Shown here one piece after another: positions 11,544 to 22,470 of a stretch of DNA of 64,000 nucleotides (positions are counted from its first letter, which is position 1; each line of letters begins with the position of its first letter). The notes under the pieces are model-generated. The model was not told the DNA's origin and did no database searches. It saw only the letters and a program-made list of their open reading frames with translations. Origin of the DNA: Odobenus rosmarus divergens (Eukaryota > Chordata > Mammalia > Carnivora > Odobenidae); the NCBI RefSeq assembly GCF_000321225.1, contig NW_004450396.1, positions 4,504,302-4,568,301 on the forward strand, written 5' to 3'. The position numbers and the translations under genes are program-made.

Positions 11544-11873
11544 CAGAGGTTGGCAAACTACCAACCGTGGGCCAAATCCTTCAATGCCACCCATTTTATT
11601 GTGTGAGCTAAGAATGGTTTATCATCATTAAATGGTAGCAAAAAACCAAAAGAAGAATAATATTTCATGATATGTGAAAATCATACAAAATTCCAATTTC
11701 GGTGTCCATAAATAAAGTTTTATGATAATACTGCCATGCTCATTCATTTATATATGGCTGCTTTTGTGCTACAATGGCAGAGTAGTTGTGAGTAGTTGTG
11801 ACAGAGATCATGTGTCCTGCAACATCAAAAATATTTACTCTCTGACTCTTCACTGAAAAAGTTAGCTGAGCCT
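11544..11873 (+). mobile_element. hAT-like DNA transposon relic
   Basis: It starts CAGAGGTTGGCAAACTACCA and GGGCCAAATCCTTCAATGCC, continues with AATGGTTTATCATCATTAAA, GTCCATAAATAAAGTTTTAT, TATGGCTGCTTTTGTGCTAC and AATGGCAGAGTAGTTGTGAG, and ends CTGAAAAAGTTAGCTGAGCC. The ends are degraded terminal inverted repeats (CAGNGGTTGGCAAACT and its complement). I know the family as a mammal-wide non-autonomous element but cannot give the subfamily. AGTAGTTGTG is duplicated in tandem near 11782-11801. Confidence 0.66.
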
Positions 11874-11880
11874 AACCTAG

Positions 11881-13200
11881 ACCATCAGTGTATGATTTAA
11901 TTCCCATGATTGCAGTGTCTACTTCAGCACAAAACCCAGGATTAAATATCTGGACCTTTGTTTGGGCTATTGAGGCAGTTGATTACCCCCGCTGCTGCCG
12001 CAGGTGAGAAACTGAGGATGTCAGGAACCATCAAGCAAGCCCCTGAGGATGATGTCCTAATCAGGTTTGTCTGAAACCATTCTAGCTCTGGAATCTTCAG
12101 CTATGTAATTCAATATATTCTTTTTAGTCTTAAATGAGCTAGAATTGGTTTTTGTTGCTTGTAGCCAAAGAAACTTAACTGATAAGGTCACTTGTATTTC
12201 TTGTTTTTGTTTTAAGAATATTTTGTTATTATTTGGTGCATAAAGACTCATGACTGTCAGATCTATATTGTGTATCGTAGGCGTTGTTCTAAAGTGCCAC
12301 TCTTTGCCATATTTGGTACTTTTTGACTTGTGTTCAACATTGTCTGGCACTGCTATGATGACCCTGCTTTCTTTGGGTTTGTATTTGCCAGATAAGTCTC
12401 TGTTGATTCTTCTATTTTCAATTTTCCTGTGTCACTTTGTTTCAAACTTTGCTTTTCAGCACACCATGTTTTATTATGTGATCCTATTTGATTCTTTTTC
12501 TTTTTTTACCTTTCCTTTTATTTTTTCTAAAGGATATACATTCTTTGGTTTCTAGTGGGTCTTTTTATACCATAAAATAGTATACACAGAGTATTATTTA
12601 GACTGTACACGAATTGTGTATTTTAAACAACGTTTATCAGTTCATCCCCCTGGCCCTTCTTGCTCTTTCACACCAACCCTCCTACTGGGTGGGTCGTAGC
12701 CCTTTGTACATTGTCATGGTCAATAAAGTCCATGGCCTGACCTGTGACTACCATTGCCACAGTAGTTCAATCTTAGCTCTACATTCAAATGGGTTCATCG
12801 CTTACTACCTTTACTCTTGCCACAGCTGCTTCTTCCTTTTATTGATTGGCTAAAGTTAGTTTCTTTTCTTTTCTTTTTTTTTTTTTTGTGCAAACATCAC
12901 CACCATCCATCTTCATAAAATTAGTTTCTTTAAGAAGTATTCATGGTGCTATATTTCCTAATTCATCCATGTTTGCAATGTCTGCTGTTGGTCTATTTGT
13001 GTCTGGACAATATTTGACTATGCAAATCTCTGGAGTGCATGATCTTTTCCCTGAGGATGTGGTATTTCCCCACCATCTTTTGGAATTATAAGGTGGCTGT
13101 GGGAAAGTTGAAACTTACTTGATTTATACTCTTCATAGGTTCTTTCTTTATTTTTGAAGTTTAATATCTTTACCAGGCAAGAGACTTCACCAGTTTTATC
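11881..13200. other. T-rich DNA, possibly ancient antisense LINE
   Basis: The T-rich plus strand and an uninterrupted A-rich complement suggest a very old antisense L1/HAL1-like insertion between about 12180 and 13200. I can name no block with confidence. Open frames here (12250-12555, 12614-12853) are phenylalanine/leucine-rich artefacts of the T bias. Confidence 0.3.
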
Positions 13201-13216
13201 AGTTGCATGTATTTTT

Positions 13217-13403
13217 TTAAAAAGATTTTATTTATTTGAGAGAGAGAATGAGAGAGAGAGAGCACATGAGGCGGGGAGGGTCAGAGGGAGAAGCAGACTC
13301 CCTGCTGAGCAGGGAGCCCAATGCGGGACTCGATCCCGGGACTCCAGGACCATGATCTGAGCCGAAGGCAGTCACTTAACCAACTGAGCCACCCAGGCGC
13401 CCC
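13217..13403 (-). mobile_element. CAN-SINE, antisense
   Basis: Minus-strand head GGGGCGCCTGGGTGGCTCAG, B-box-like GGGATCGAGTCCCGCATTGG, body GCTCCCTGCTCAGCAGGGAG, then CT-rich and (AAAT)n tail. Target duplication AGTTGCATGTATTTTT (13201-13216) against AGTTGCATGCATTTTT (13404-13419) has one mismatch. It is nearly identical to the copies at 2914 and 24928, so it belongs to the same subfamily. Confidence 0.94.
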
Positions 13404-13419
13404 AGTTGCATGCATTTTT

Positions 13420-14256
13420 AATGAAACATAATTTATGTCAACTTTGAAATGGTGGCTTCAAGTATTTATTGAAAAAATGATTTTTGAATTATAGTTTGAA
13501 CACTTTTTTGTGTCTTGCCGTTTTCTTCTTCAGAGGCACCAAGTAAGTGTATATTTGAATTCTTTTGTCTTCTATCATTTTAATTTTCTCTTTAGTCCTT
13601 TTAAAGTCTTCTGGTTTGGCTCATGTTCTCAAGCGTGCCCTCCATGACCCGGATTTTGTTTTCTCAACTCTCCTTTCTGTTGCTTCCCAATGTGACTTTC
13701 ATTTTTGTGATGGCCTTCTTTTCCCTTCCACCGCCCCCGCCCTATTCGAGTATTTTTAGAGGCCATTGTTTCATTAAGTTCACTGTAACTCAGGAGGACT
13801 ATTTATAAAGTCTTCACCAGCTTCATGGCAATATATTTGAGGTGCGTGTTGTGGGTTTAAGTCTATATTTTTGGTCATAATGTCTTTCTTATTTTTTTCC
13901 TAAGAGTGTTATTGCTTCAACCCCACGCTTGTTCCTTTTTTTAAATTATGACCAATCTATGAATGAGGAAGGTTCTTCTCCTCAGCAGTTAATTGAACTA
14001 TAGAGTGGTACTACTTTTACCCCTGTCTGTCTCTGATTATTTACAATGGTTTAAATGCATTCTCAGCAGGAAAATGCTTTTGTTGAATGAGTTCTAAATT
14101 TGCTTTCCTCATTAAAAGAAGAAGCTGGATAGAACTTTGGCTTATGTTTTTAGTTTTTAGTTTAATTTCTTTTGTTCAGAATGGAGCTATCCTGACTTCA
14201 CTGGTTATGAAATAGAACCTCATAGGAAGTATAAAACCAACATATGAAGCCGGAAG
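13420..14256. other. T-rich unique or ancient repeat DNA
   Basis: No confident feature. Two overlapping plus-strand frames near 13565-13808 are T/C-rich and look like composition artefacts. Confidence 0.4.
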
Positions 14257-14350
14257 AAGAAGGTAAGAATCACCTATAATTTCACCACTTAGAGATCATC
14301 ATCATTTTGATGTAAATCAGTTTATAATTTTTAAAGCATTTAAATTTATA
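14257..14350 (-). repeat. Old L1 3'-end fragment
   Basis: AATCACCTATAATTTCACCA, then CTTAGAGATCATCATCATTT, resembles the antisense 'AATCACCCATAATCCCACTACCCAGAGATAACCACTG' block of L1ME-type 3' ends. It is short and diverged. A TA/CA-rich tract (14340-14480) follows. Confidence 0.45.
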
Positions 14351-14682
14351 TAGCATATATATGTTGCTATATATAATGTACATACACACATACACAGAAA
14401 AAATGGCACACATTTGTGTATGTATATATGAGTGTGAAGGCATAATATGTATATTTAGTGTATATACACACAAACACAGAAAATGTACTTATACTGTAAA
14501 TACATAATTAAAGGGATCTAACTTTATTTTTCCTTAATGGTTAGCTCTGAGGTTCCCAAAGTATACACTGAAGTTGTCCAGGGTGCTATAATAAATGCAC
14601 AGGGTGTCCCTAGAATTTTTTAAATCTTCAGGAAAATGAAGTTGTGAAAATGAATAAAGGAAAACTCATTTAAAATGGAGTT

Positions 14683-15018
14683 GGGATGCCAGAAAAAGGA
14701 GCTTTCACACCCTGCCACTCCCCACCAGTTGCAAACCCAATAGAAAAAGGTGTACCTTGTCTACTTGACCAGCAAAAAAGTCAACCAATAAGAAAACACC
14801 ACAACTCAGCCAATGGACTTTTTCTCCAACGGACTTTCATTCAAAGCAGCCCCTCTGGACTTCCTCCTTTTCTCTATCAAGTAACATTCTTCTCCTTTGA
14901 TCTCCAGACTTGCCAGTGGTTTGCCATAGCTTGCATGTCCCAAATTGCAATTCCTGTGTTATGCTTCAGTAGACCAGTTTTGCTGGTAAAATAACTGGCT
15001 GTTTTACTTTTAAGGTAG
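14683..15018 (+). mobile_element. Probable solitary retroviral LTR
   Basis: The segment has LTR-like organisation. A GGACTTCCTCCTTTTCTCTA-type promoter-proximal block follows an AACTCAGCCAATGGAC (CCAAT-like) block at 14804-14819. Then come TCTCCAGACTTGCCAGTGGT, TTTGCCATAGCTTGCATGTC, CAATTCCTGTGTTATGC, a decayed polyadenylation region and a distal TTTTGCTGGTAAAATAACTG end, which resembles ERV1-type R/U5. No internal region flanks it, so recombination to a solo LTR is inferred. Ends and subfamily are uncertain. Confidence 0.5.
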
Positions 15019-15824
15019 ACCCAGTGATAATGATATGTTTTGGATACATCCTGAAATATTAGATTGAGGTAGTTCACAGTTCCGACTTTAGACTGAGCTG
15101 TATTCCTTTTAATGGCATTATCTTTGCAAAACTGGGTTGATGCTGTTAAAAGCAGGTACTCTGTGAAAATCAGTGTGGGTGATTTTGGGGTGAAACATGG
15201 GTGACAGTGTCCACTCTGATTCCAAGTTTTGAGAAGTGTGCAGTGCCCAGTATCAAACACATCCCATTAATAGTAATAATTGCTAATAAAGAATGAAATA
15301 AAAATATTTGTTTCCATTTATGTATATATATTTTTTCAAGCATAGAAATCTATGCATCAAATGTATGATAGAGTAAGGATATTTTCAGACTTCCGCAGAC
15401 TCAAAATATTTATACCCTTTCTCAGAAACCCACTGGAGGATTTGCTCTTTGAAAATGAGGGAATAAATCAAGAAAGGGAATCCAGGAAACAGGAGATTTA
15501 TCATAGAAAATCAGCAAAGGGAATTCCCAGTCTAATGACAAGTTGTTAAATTAAATCTTTTGCTCATTTTTCTATTGGACTGGTCTTTTTCATATTGACT
15601 CGAACCCTTGTTAATGAAGAAGATTTAGCCTTTGTCATTTTGTAGATTATTTCTTTAAGTTGCTTTTGTCTTTTGATTTTGTCTATTTTTTTTTTACCTT
15701 TGCTACATGGAAATTTAAAAATTTTATGTGACCAAATTGATTAATCTAAATATAATTTAAACTCTCAGGTCCTGTGATTCTACTAAGTTAGAAAAGAGAC
15801 CAATGTGGAGTAAGAATGGGATAC
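15019..15824. other. Unique DNA, no feature seen
   Basis: No repeat or gene recognised. The 127-codon minus frame at 14877-15260 runs across the LTR end and is not supported by splice sites or a known domain. Confidence 0.45.
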
Positions 15825-15965
15825 AAGGAGGCACAGAAAGAACACTGGATTGCAGGCCAGAACACATGGATTACAACTAACTAATGTTATGGTTGTAGAA
15901 TTTAAGCTAGTTGTTTAATTTCATTGGATTTCAGATTTGTTATCTACAAAATTGTATCCAACACT
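15825..15965 (+). repeat. MIR SINE relic, sense
   Basis: AAGAACACTGGATTGCAGGC, then a TTAAGCTAGTTGTTTAATTT block and TTTCAGATTTGTTATCTACA, match the MIR head and the 'TTTCCTCATCTGTAAAATG' core in order, with high divergence. Confidence 0.58.
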
Positions 15966-17255
15966 GTGCATTGATCAATTTCAACTTGATGTAATAGGAA
16001 GCTTTTGACAACAAATTTAAATTGGCTCTTGGAAGAATAGAAACTACCACCGATAAAAATTTTAGATTAAACTATAAGACTAAGTATCATAAAATCCTAA
16101 AACATGCTGATGGAACTAGTACAATAATTTAAATTGCTGCTCAGAAGATATTGAGGAAGGAAAGGACATGCCCTCATTTTGGCTGTGGTCTAGTTATCCA
16201 ATGGTTGTGGGAATGGCAGATAGGGCATAGAGGCTGATACATGTCAAACTGGTTTCAACCAAGTTTTTCACTGGCAAAGAGGAAACAGATGCGAACTTGC
16301 TGAAACTCCACCTATAACGTGCTTTGAACACAAACATTTTCTTCTTGTTTTTTGTTCTTAGAGTGACAACTCTTTTACAAAAATGAAGTGACTGGAAAGC
16401 TCTGAAATTCACCGACACTCTACATGGAACATTCCTCACTCTTTAGCTCAGGGAAGAGGTAGGGAAGGAGTGGGTGATAAAAGGGAGTTCACTGCTTTTG
16501 CAACTTCTCCTTCTTTCTAAATTGCCACTTCACATAACTTTTGCTTCTTTTTATCTATGTGGTCCTATAGAATACTATGATCAGGATGCATCTTTCATTA
16601 GCATTATCTGCAAAAAGAAATGAGACATGCATGCATTTGTTCTGATATGGTACTAACTTTTTATGACCTTTGAATAAGTAAAAGTGCTTCTCAACCAATT
16701 TGCATTTTGTATTTATTTTGTTCAGAATATAATCAGTGGAATAAAATCTCTCACCTCTGCTCTAGATTCCTTTTATTTTTCGTATTTTCTACTGTTGGTT
16801 GGTTCTTATTCTCACATATATGTAGTGATAAAAGCATCAAAGCCATATAATTTGTGAAGATTTCATTTCGTCTTGTTAAAAATTACACATTCAAAATCAT
16901 TTCATTAGTATCTGAAATAAAATAATATAAACTTCAAGTCTCAGTCAGGATATATGGTTGGGAATCGAATGAGCTTGAAAATCCATTGCATTTGCACACA
17001 TTTGAGATATCCATTTGGTCAATAGACTGGTTTAGCAGCAAAATAGCTGGTTTAGCAGACTAAATAGAATAAATGTATTAGGTTTTTAGATTGTTTTGAA
17101 TCATTTTAGATGAATTCCAAATGAAAAAAAATCTATATGCATTAAAAAGAAACTAAAATTACTATGTATTAGATAATATGTATTCATAATCAGTGTAACA
17201 CTGTTTTAATAATGATTTTATATGGCCATCTGATGTTAACCATTTAAAAATGCCG
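15966..17255. other. AT-rich unique DNA
   Basis: No gene. A 21-bp imperfect tandem duplication lies at 17021-17063; each unit contains CTGGTTTAGCAG. Confidence 0.45.
17021..17063. repeat. 21-bp tandem duplication
   Basis: Two adjacent units share AATAG followed by CTGGTTTAGCAG, differing by a two-base indel near the start. Confidence 0.75.
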
Positions 17256-17259
17256 AACA

Positions 17260-17790
17260 CATTTTTATCATAAAAATAATGCAAAAACATTACAAACTAT
17301 TCAGATAGAGGAGAGTACAGGGCCACTCCCTTAACACGGTATTGTGTAAATTTTGCTATCCATCCTCATGGACTTTTGTCTTATGCAGATTTTTACATAG
17401 TTGTATTTATCTGTATTTAGTAGTCTATCAAGTGTATTTTTACATTTACTATATTTTTACAACCTTATTTATGATAGACATAGCAATATTCTAAGTGTTT
17501 GTACTGTAATTTGCTTAAACATTGCTCATTTGTTGAATAGTTTTCCATTTTTCTATTAAAATATCATTACTGTGAATATGTATTTATAAATGTATATATA
17601 AATAATCCCTTTTTACCTATTTTGGATTATGTTATTAGGAAGCATAATTACTAAGGTAAAATGTGTGATATTTTTTATGGTTCTTGACACATACAGCCAA
17701 ATTGCTCTAGAAAGTGATTATACACTTTTAGAGTGCAATTAGCAATGTATGAAATTGCCGGTTTCACTGCACCACCACCAAAATAGAGAA
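17260..17790 (-). mobile_element. Old L1 (L1ME type) 3' end, antisense
   Basis: The block order fits antisense L1ME: TTGCTCATTTGTTGAATAGT, TTACTGTGAATATGTATTTA, ATTAGGAAGCATAATTACTA, CAGCCAAATTGCTCTAGAAA, then AATTAGCAATGTATGAAATT. Divergence is high and no ORF survives. Confidence 0.62.
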
Positions 17791-19344
17791 ACCAATTCAA
17801 AGGATGTAATAGTACTTTCCTGTGTTTTGTTTTAAGCTGATGGCCTTGGCAGAGTAGGTCCAGCACTGTTGTAGAAATACAGTTGTGGTTAGAGAGAATG
17901 GAACGAGAAATTCAAGGCTTTTCTGGTGGTGTTTAACAGTAGAAGGTAAGACGAATATGAGATGAAATTTTTCAGCTGGGTGTGGAGTAGAGTGTGAAAG
18001 GATTTTTAATTAAAAAAACTCAGGGTTTTCCTTCTTTCTGGATTTGGGTTTTAAAATTTGGCCTGTTCTATTCTTTTATTATGAGTTTGCTGGGAGTAAA
18101 GAAACAATTTCTACCACCTGCCACTTTAATAAGAGATTTATTTCTTTTGTCTCTACAAACACTGTGTGTGGAAGTGGAAGATAGGGTCTCATGTGAAGTT
18201 AATCTGACCTACCTGTGCTTTCTAGTGCCACAGCTCTCTGAACATGGCAAGTCCAGCAAATGATGCTGAGCACGGTCTGGTGAGGAGGCAACTTTTGAAT
18301 TGAAAGTCTGGCTTTGGAAACTCCAGTAGATTCTTTTTGAAGCATGTTTTATAATTTTTGGTGCTTGGAAGGCCTGACTTCAAACAGCCTTATGCCATTT
18401 GGCCACTCGTCAATTAGAGTAAGTGATGCAACTCCTTCTGCTGTTGGCAGCAGGCAGGGCAGAGGGGCCTGGCCGGGGACTTACTGTCCTTCGGGCATGA
18501 GGGAAAGTCTGCGACAGGCTGCCACCTGTGAAAGCTGTATGTGCATGTGTGTGTGTACATGCGTGTGCGCTGGCAAGGGAAATAATGGGGTTTGGAATCC
18601 TGTTTGTTGTCTGAGTAATATTAGGCAAACAATATAGCCCTGTTTTTGCTTTTTATCTTTAGCTGAAAAACCTCTTATTTTCTGTGTTGTTTGGAAGCTA
18701 GGACTGTTTCCCTGGTTACTGAGTCTACTAACTAGGGCAAAGTGTAAGGTGAACACGCCATCCTTTGCATTAATTAGAACAAAGGCCAAGTCTCTGTGTG
18801 TGGGTACATGCATGTGCCTGTGTTCAGCATTTGAAATAGGTGTGGTGGACCATGAACAGGGATATAGGCTTGAGCGTTTTCATTTTTAAAGATAGAAGGA
18901 GTTTCCTCCTGGTTTTAAGCAGAATTATAGCCTATGGGGAAAGAGCTGGTAGAACAAGAGAGGACGACGCCAGAGAGAGAGGGAATGGCTAATGGAACAA
19001 CGCTCTTGGCAGATAGCGTATTCATTCACAAAGATATGGCTCATCGGGCAATAGGAATTGGAAGAGATAGTCCAGGGCTTGATGGTGAATTTGGAAACTG
19101 AGTGAGTGAAAATAACTGAAGGATGGGAATAGTGAACTTGTCATGAGAGAGTGTGTTGAAGATGGAAAACAATTAAAACATACTGAGATGTAGAGACCTG
19201 AAAGGAAAGAGCAAGTAGAGATAAAACTCTAAAATAAATGTGAAGTCAGTCTTATATTTGTCACTTTAGAAAATCAGAATTAAATTCATATCTTAAGAAT
19301 TTTAGGCTAAAACACATGCAGGCATTCCTCTATCTTATTAAGAG
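17791..19344. other. Unique DNA with a GC-richer patch
   Basis: No gene was identified. 18420-18600 is GC-richer than its surroundings (GCAGAGGGGCCTGGCCGGGG) and then passes into a GT-rich tract (18540-18570). Both overlapping strands have open frames there, so neither is favoured. The 24-bp sequence at 18826-18849 recurs at 20171 (see findings). Confidence 0.4.
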
Positions 19345-19895
19345 TATTATAAAATTACAGCAATTCTATTTTTGGCTATATATCCAACAGAATTGTATTT
19401 GAGCAGACATTTGTACACTCATGTTCATAGCAGTATTATTCACAATGGCCAAAAGGTGCAAGCAACCCAACTGTCCATCAGTGGATGAATGGATAGATAA
19501 AATGTGCTATATACATACAATAGACTATTATCCCACTTTAAAAAGGAAGGAAATTCTGACATATGCTACAACGCTGATGAACCTTGAGGACAAGATGCTG
19601 AGTACAATAAGCCAGTCACAAAAGGACAAATACTGTATTATTCTAGTTACATAAGGTACCTAGAGTGGTCAAATTCATAGAGACAGAAAGAATGATGGTT
19701 CCCGGGGCAGGGGTGTGGGGTTGGGGAGTTAGTGTTTAATGGGTACAGAGTTTCAAAGGGGGAAGATGAAGAGTTCTGGAGATGGATGGCAGTCATGGCT
19801 ACACAACAATGTGAATGTACTTAATGCCCCTGAACTGCATACTTAAAAATGGTAAATTTTATGTTATGTGTATTTTACCACAATAACAAAAAGCA
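19345..19895 (+). mobile_element. L1 3' end, sense
   Basis: The end of ORF2 is readable: CATAGCAGTATTATTCACAA, GGCCAAAAGGTGCAAGCAAC, CATCAGTGGATGAATGGATA, then a 3' UTR with GGTTGGGGAGTTAGTGTTTA and TACTTAAAAATGGTAAATTT, and a short A-rich end. The frame from 19421 encodes the ORF2 C-terminus (hallmarks WIDKM, TLKRKEI) and is a non-functional remnant. The element is strongly 5'-truncated and of the older L1MA/MB type, judging by the UTR. Confidence 0.86.
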
Positions 19896-20057
19896 GAGGG
19901 CCATATGTATAAAATTATATCTCATAAAATTATAGTAATCTCTTTCCAACCACAGCTTTTAGAATTCTAGGGTACATTTATAGTGATTTAAAATTTTATA
20001 ACAAGTTTTTAAAGTCTGATATCTTTTACATATGTAAGTGTAGTTCAGTTCTTTACA

Positions 20058-20262
20058 TGTGTTCCCAAATCTGGTTCTATCAAAATCACTTGTTAAACTT
20101 CATAAATACACAAAATACAAATTTCTGGGCCCTGCCCCAGACCCATTAAATCATAATCTCCAGGAATTGGAGCATTTGAAATAGGTGTGGTGGAATGGCA
20201 GGAATGGCAGCCAAAGATTAGTATTTTAACAGGTGCTTCAGTGATCCTTATGTAGCAAGAGA
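20058..20262 (-). mobile_element. MER5A-like relic with foreign insertion
   Basis: GTTCCCAAATCTGGTTCTAT, TCTGGGCCCTGCCCCAGACC, CATTAAATCATAATCTCCAG and TAGTATTTTAACAGGTGCTT fit antisense MER5A in order. Between the last two blocks (about 20169-20208) lies a segment not in the consensus as I know it. It includes a 24-bp exact copy of 18826-18849 and two tandem GGAATGGCA units. Confidence 0.62.
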
Positions 20263-21421
20263 ATACTAAACCCTCAGATTTCTCTTTTCTCTTTCAGACC
20301 TGGGTGTAGGTCTATGGGTGTATGCAGAGAGAAAAGATTTTTTAAATTTTATCCTTTCAACAAATGCATAGAAGACTAGTATGGGAAAATAATATTTCTT
20401 AATCATCTTGATAACTTATTAAAAGTCATAAGCATTTTGTAAAGGGGAACAGGTGAGCACCAATGATAAGTAATGTAGAAATTATTGTGATCCTTGGTGA
20501 GTGGCAAGTTACAGGCATTATTTTATTCAGAAAAATAAATAAGTTGTATAGTTTTAACACCTCCAATGTGGTGAAGATACATATATATATTCATATACAT
20601 GTATATATATCACTATTTTCTCTTTCAGTTGCCCTTCATGCCTGTGTAGGGCAAGGCCTTTAGGTTTATATATAGGAAGAATGCAAATGTAAGGCATTAA
20701 TTTTCAAGCAAGTGGGTGATGGTTGTCAATCCCTTTAACTGAGTGATCAGGCTTATGAATATATCTTCCTCAACAGATCACAAAACAGTATCAGTGGTTG
20801 TAGAGCAATTGAAAGAGGAGCTCAGGGAAGATTTTATACCAGAACAGGTTTTTATAGTATGATTTGTTTTGGACAAGATGTCTTCCAGACTTTTATTTAT
20901 GCTGCTTTTAAATATTGTATATATATGCATGTATATATATATATATAGCTACTGGAACTTTTTTTTCCCTGTCCAACCTTTTATTCTCTATGAAAAAGTA
21001 TTTCTAACCATTTGCCAGCTCCAAGAGCATGGTTAGCAAAGGATTACTGTAATTATTTCAGGTGTGAAAACAAACATTTATATACTCTTCATTACCTTAA
21101 GGAAAATTGGACAAGTAACTGAAAACGTTTTAGTAACTGTGGCAGGACAAGGTATTAATAATTTAATGGAGCACCCCCCCTCACTATAAATGTACCTCTT
21201 CTCTGCCCTGGTGGAGCAGACTTAATTGAAAAAGGAATGGAAAAGAAACAAGCTTGCTGGTACCATGGAGGATTGTCATGAAGGCTTTTGTGAAGGCAAA
21301 ATCTTGAAAGTCTTCTGGGCAGCCATCAGAGTTCCCATGATTGAGGCGCAGCCTATTGAGGGAGCTGGGAAGAGAGATCGTTGTAAATCTCTGTAAGCTG
21401 TTCAATCAGCAGGCCCCACTG

Positions 21422-21658
21422 ATGCAGAAGGATACATGCACCATGGCAGGATATGTGCTCAAAGGAGGAATAGTAAGATGGCAACCACAGTGGAATAAGA
21501 ATCTGGGAACTTCACATTTCCTCTGGACCCTGGGGTCCTTGTACAGCCCCTTGAAGGGCGTGGGAGTAAATACTATGACTGATACTGATCAGCTGCTTCT
21601 CTACCTAGGCGGGTGGGGGCTCAGATCTGGGAATAATTTGATATGGAAGATAAGTTGA
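21422..21658 (+). other. Unsupported 78-codon ATG frame
   Basis: The frame has an internal in-frame ATG in a good initiation context (CACCATGG at 21440-21447) and ends at TGA. I see no signal peptide, membrane segment or known domain. It lies outside any repeat I recognise and has slightly raised GC. It may be a chance frame or a small ORF in a non-coding transcript. Confidence 0.15.
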
Positions 21659-22190
21659 ACAATTCCAGCACTTTGTGTTATGGGACACTTTATACTTGGT
21701 ACATATGGTGATGGATACTGCTTATAATTTCTGTTCAAAATTGATTTTTACAAGACCTGTTTTTTCTCTGTTGGGGGAGGGGCTTTGATTTTGCCTACTG
21801 GAAGATGAGGTTTTCCCTGAGTCAGGTGTGAAAGAAAGAAGGAAAGAGTGTGGAAACAGCTCTAAGCAAAAATGTAAGTGACACTGTCGTGGAAAAGGTC
21901 AATGCAAATTTTGGGACTAGAGGGCTTTTCAGAATTATTGACTTTATATAAATTATATTTTTAAGACTGAATTAGCAGCTGTCAGAATCCATATACAGTT
22001 TTTTGTTTTGCATTTTTGTATTGCTATAATATAATAGGCTTTGCTGTTGAAGGTATGTGTGAAAATACCAGTGGGGGAACAGATTTTTTTTTTCAACTGA
22101 TTAAAATGTGTGGAGCTGCTGTGATGATTTCCTCTGTGTTTCCTTTGGCTACAGATAATACCACAAAGCAAACTCAGTGACGCACACAGG

Positions 22191-22206
22191 CAGCTGATAA
22201 CAGCTG
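22191..22206. promoter_or_regulatory. Composite E-box/GATA/E-box motif
   Basis: Two CAGCTG E-boxes sit ten bases apart start to start, with GATAA overlapping the end of the first. A TCAGTGACGCA (AP-1/CRE-like) site lies just upstream at 22174-22184. Such E-box plus GATA pairings bind TAL1/GATA-type complexes in known mammalian enhancers. A role here is inference only. Confidence 0.3.
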
Positions 22207-22470
22207 ACACATGCGGATCTTAAGCCAAGTGTATATTATCAGAAAACGAGCTAAAAACCCCATAAAATTCCCCACTGACTGGCTTAAAAACATTCCTTTT
22301 AAAATCTCTTAACGACACAGTAGATGATCTTTTTAACTTTGCATGCTAAAACACTTCTAGTGAAATATGAAATGAGAGTAAATTGTATCCCTTTAGTATG
22401 AGTGAAGTATAAGTTTTGATGTACTTTTCAATAGCATAATATCTGAAAATTGCATAAATCGTTCATTAGA

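Larger units (their letters stand above)
20263..22470. other. Unique DNA with short TA repeats and a small ORF
   Basis: No known gene. It contains TA/TG-rich tracts near 20578-20612 and 20919-20947, an ATG-initiated 78-codon frame at 21422-21658, and an E-box/GATA motif pair (22191-22206). Confidence 0.4.

Noticed and set aside
14877..15260. 127-codon minus-strand frame
   Set aside because: It runs antisense across the end of the probable LTR and has no domain or splice support.
18344..18813. Possible short gene in the GC-richer patch, both strands open
   Set aside because: Frames overlap on both strands, a GT/CA-rich tract supplies much of the C/H/T/V content, and no splice or domain evidence exists.
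19348..19917. TATAAAATTA at both ends of the 19.3-kb L1 as a target duplication
   Set aside because: The right copy does not sit directly after the poly(A) end of the element, and the motif is common in AT-rich DNA.
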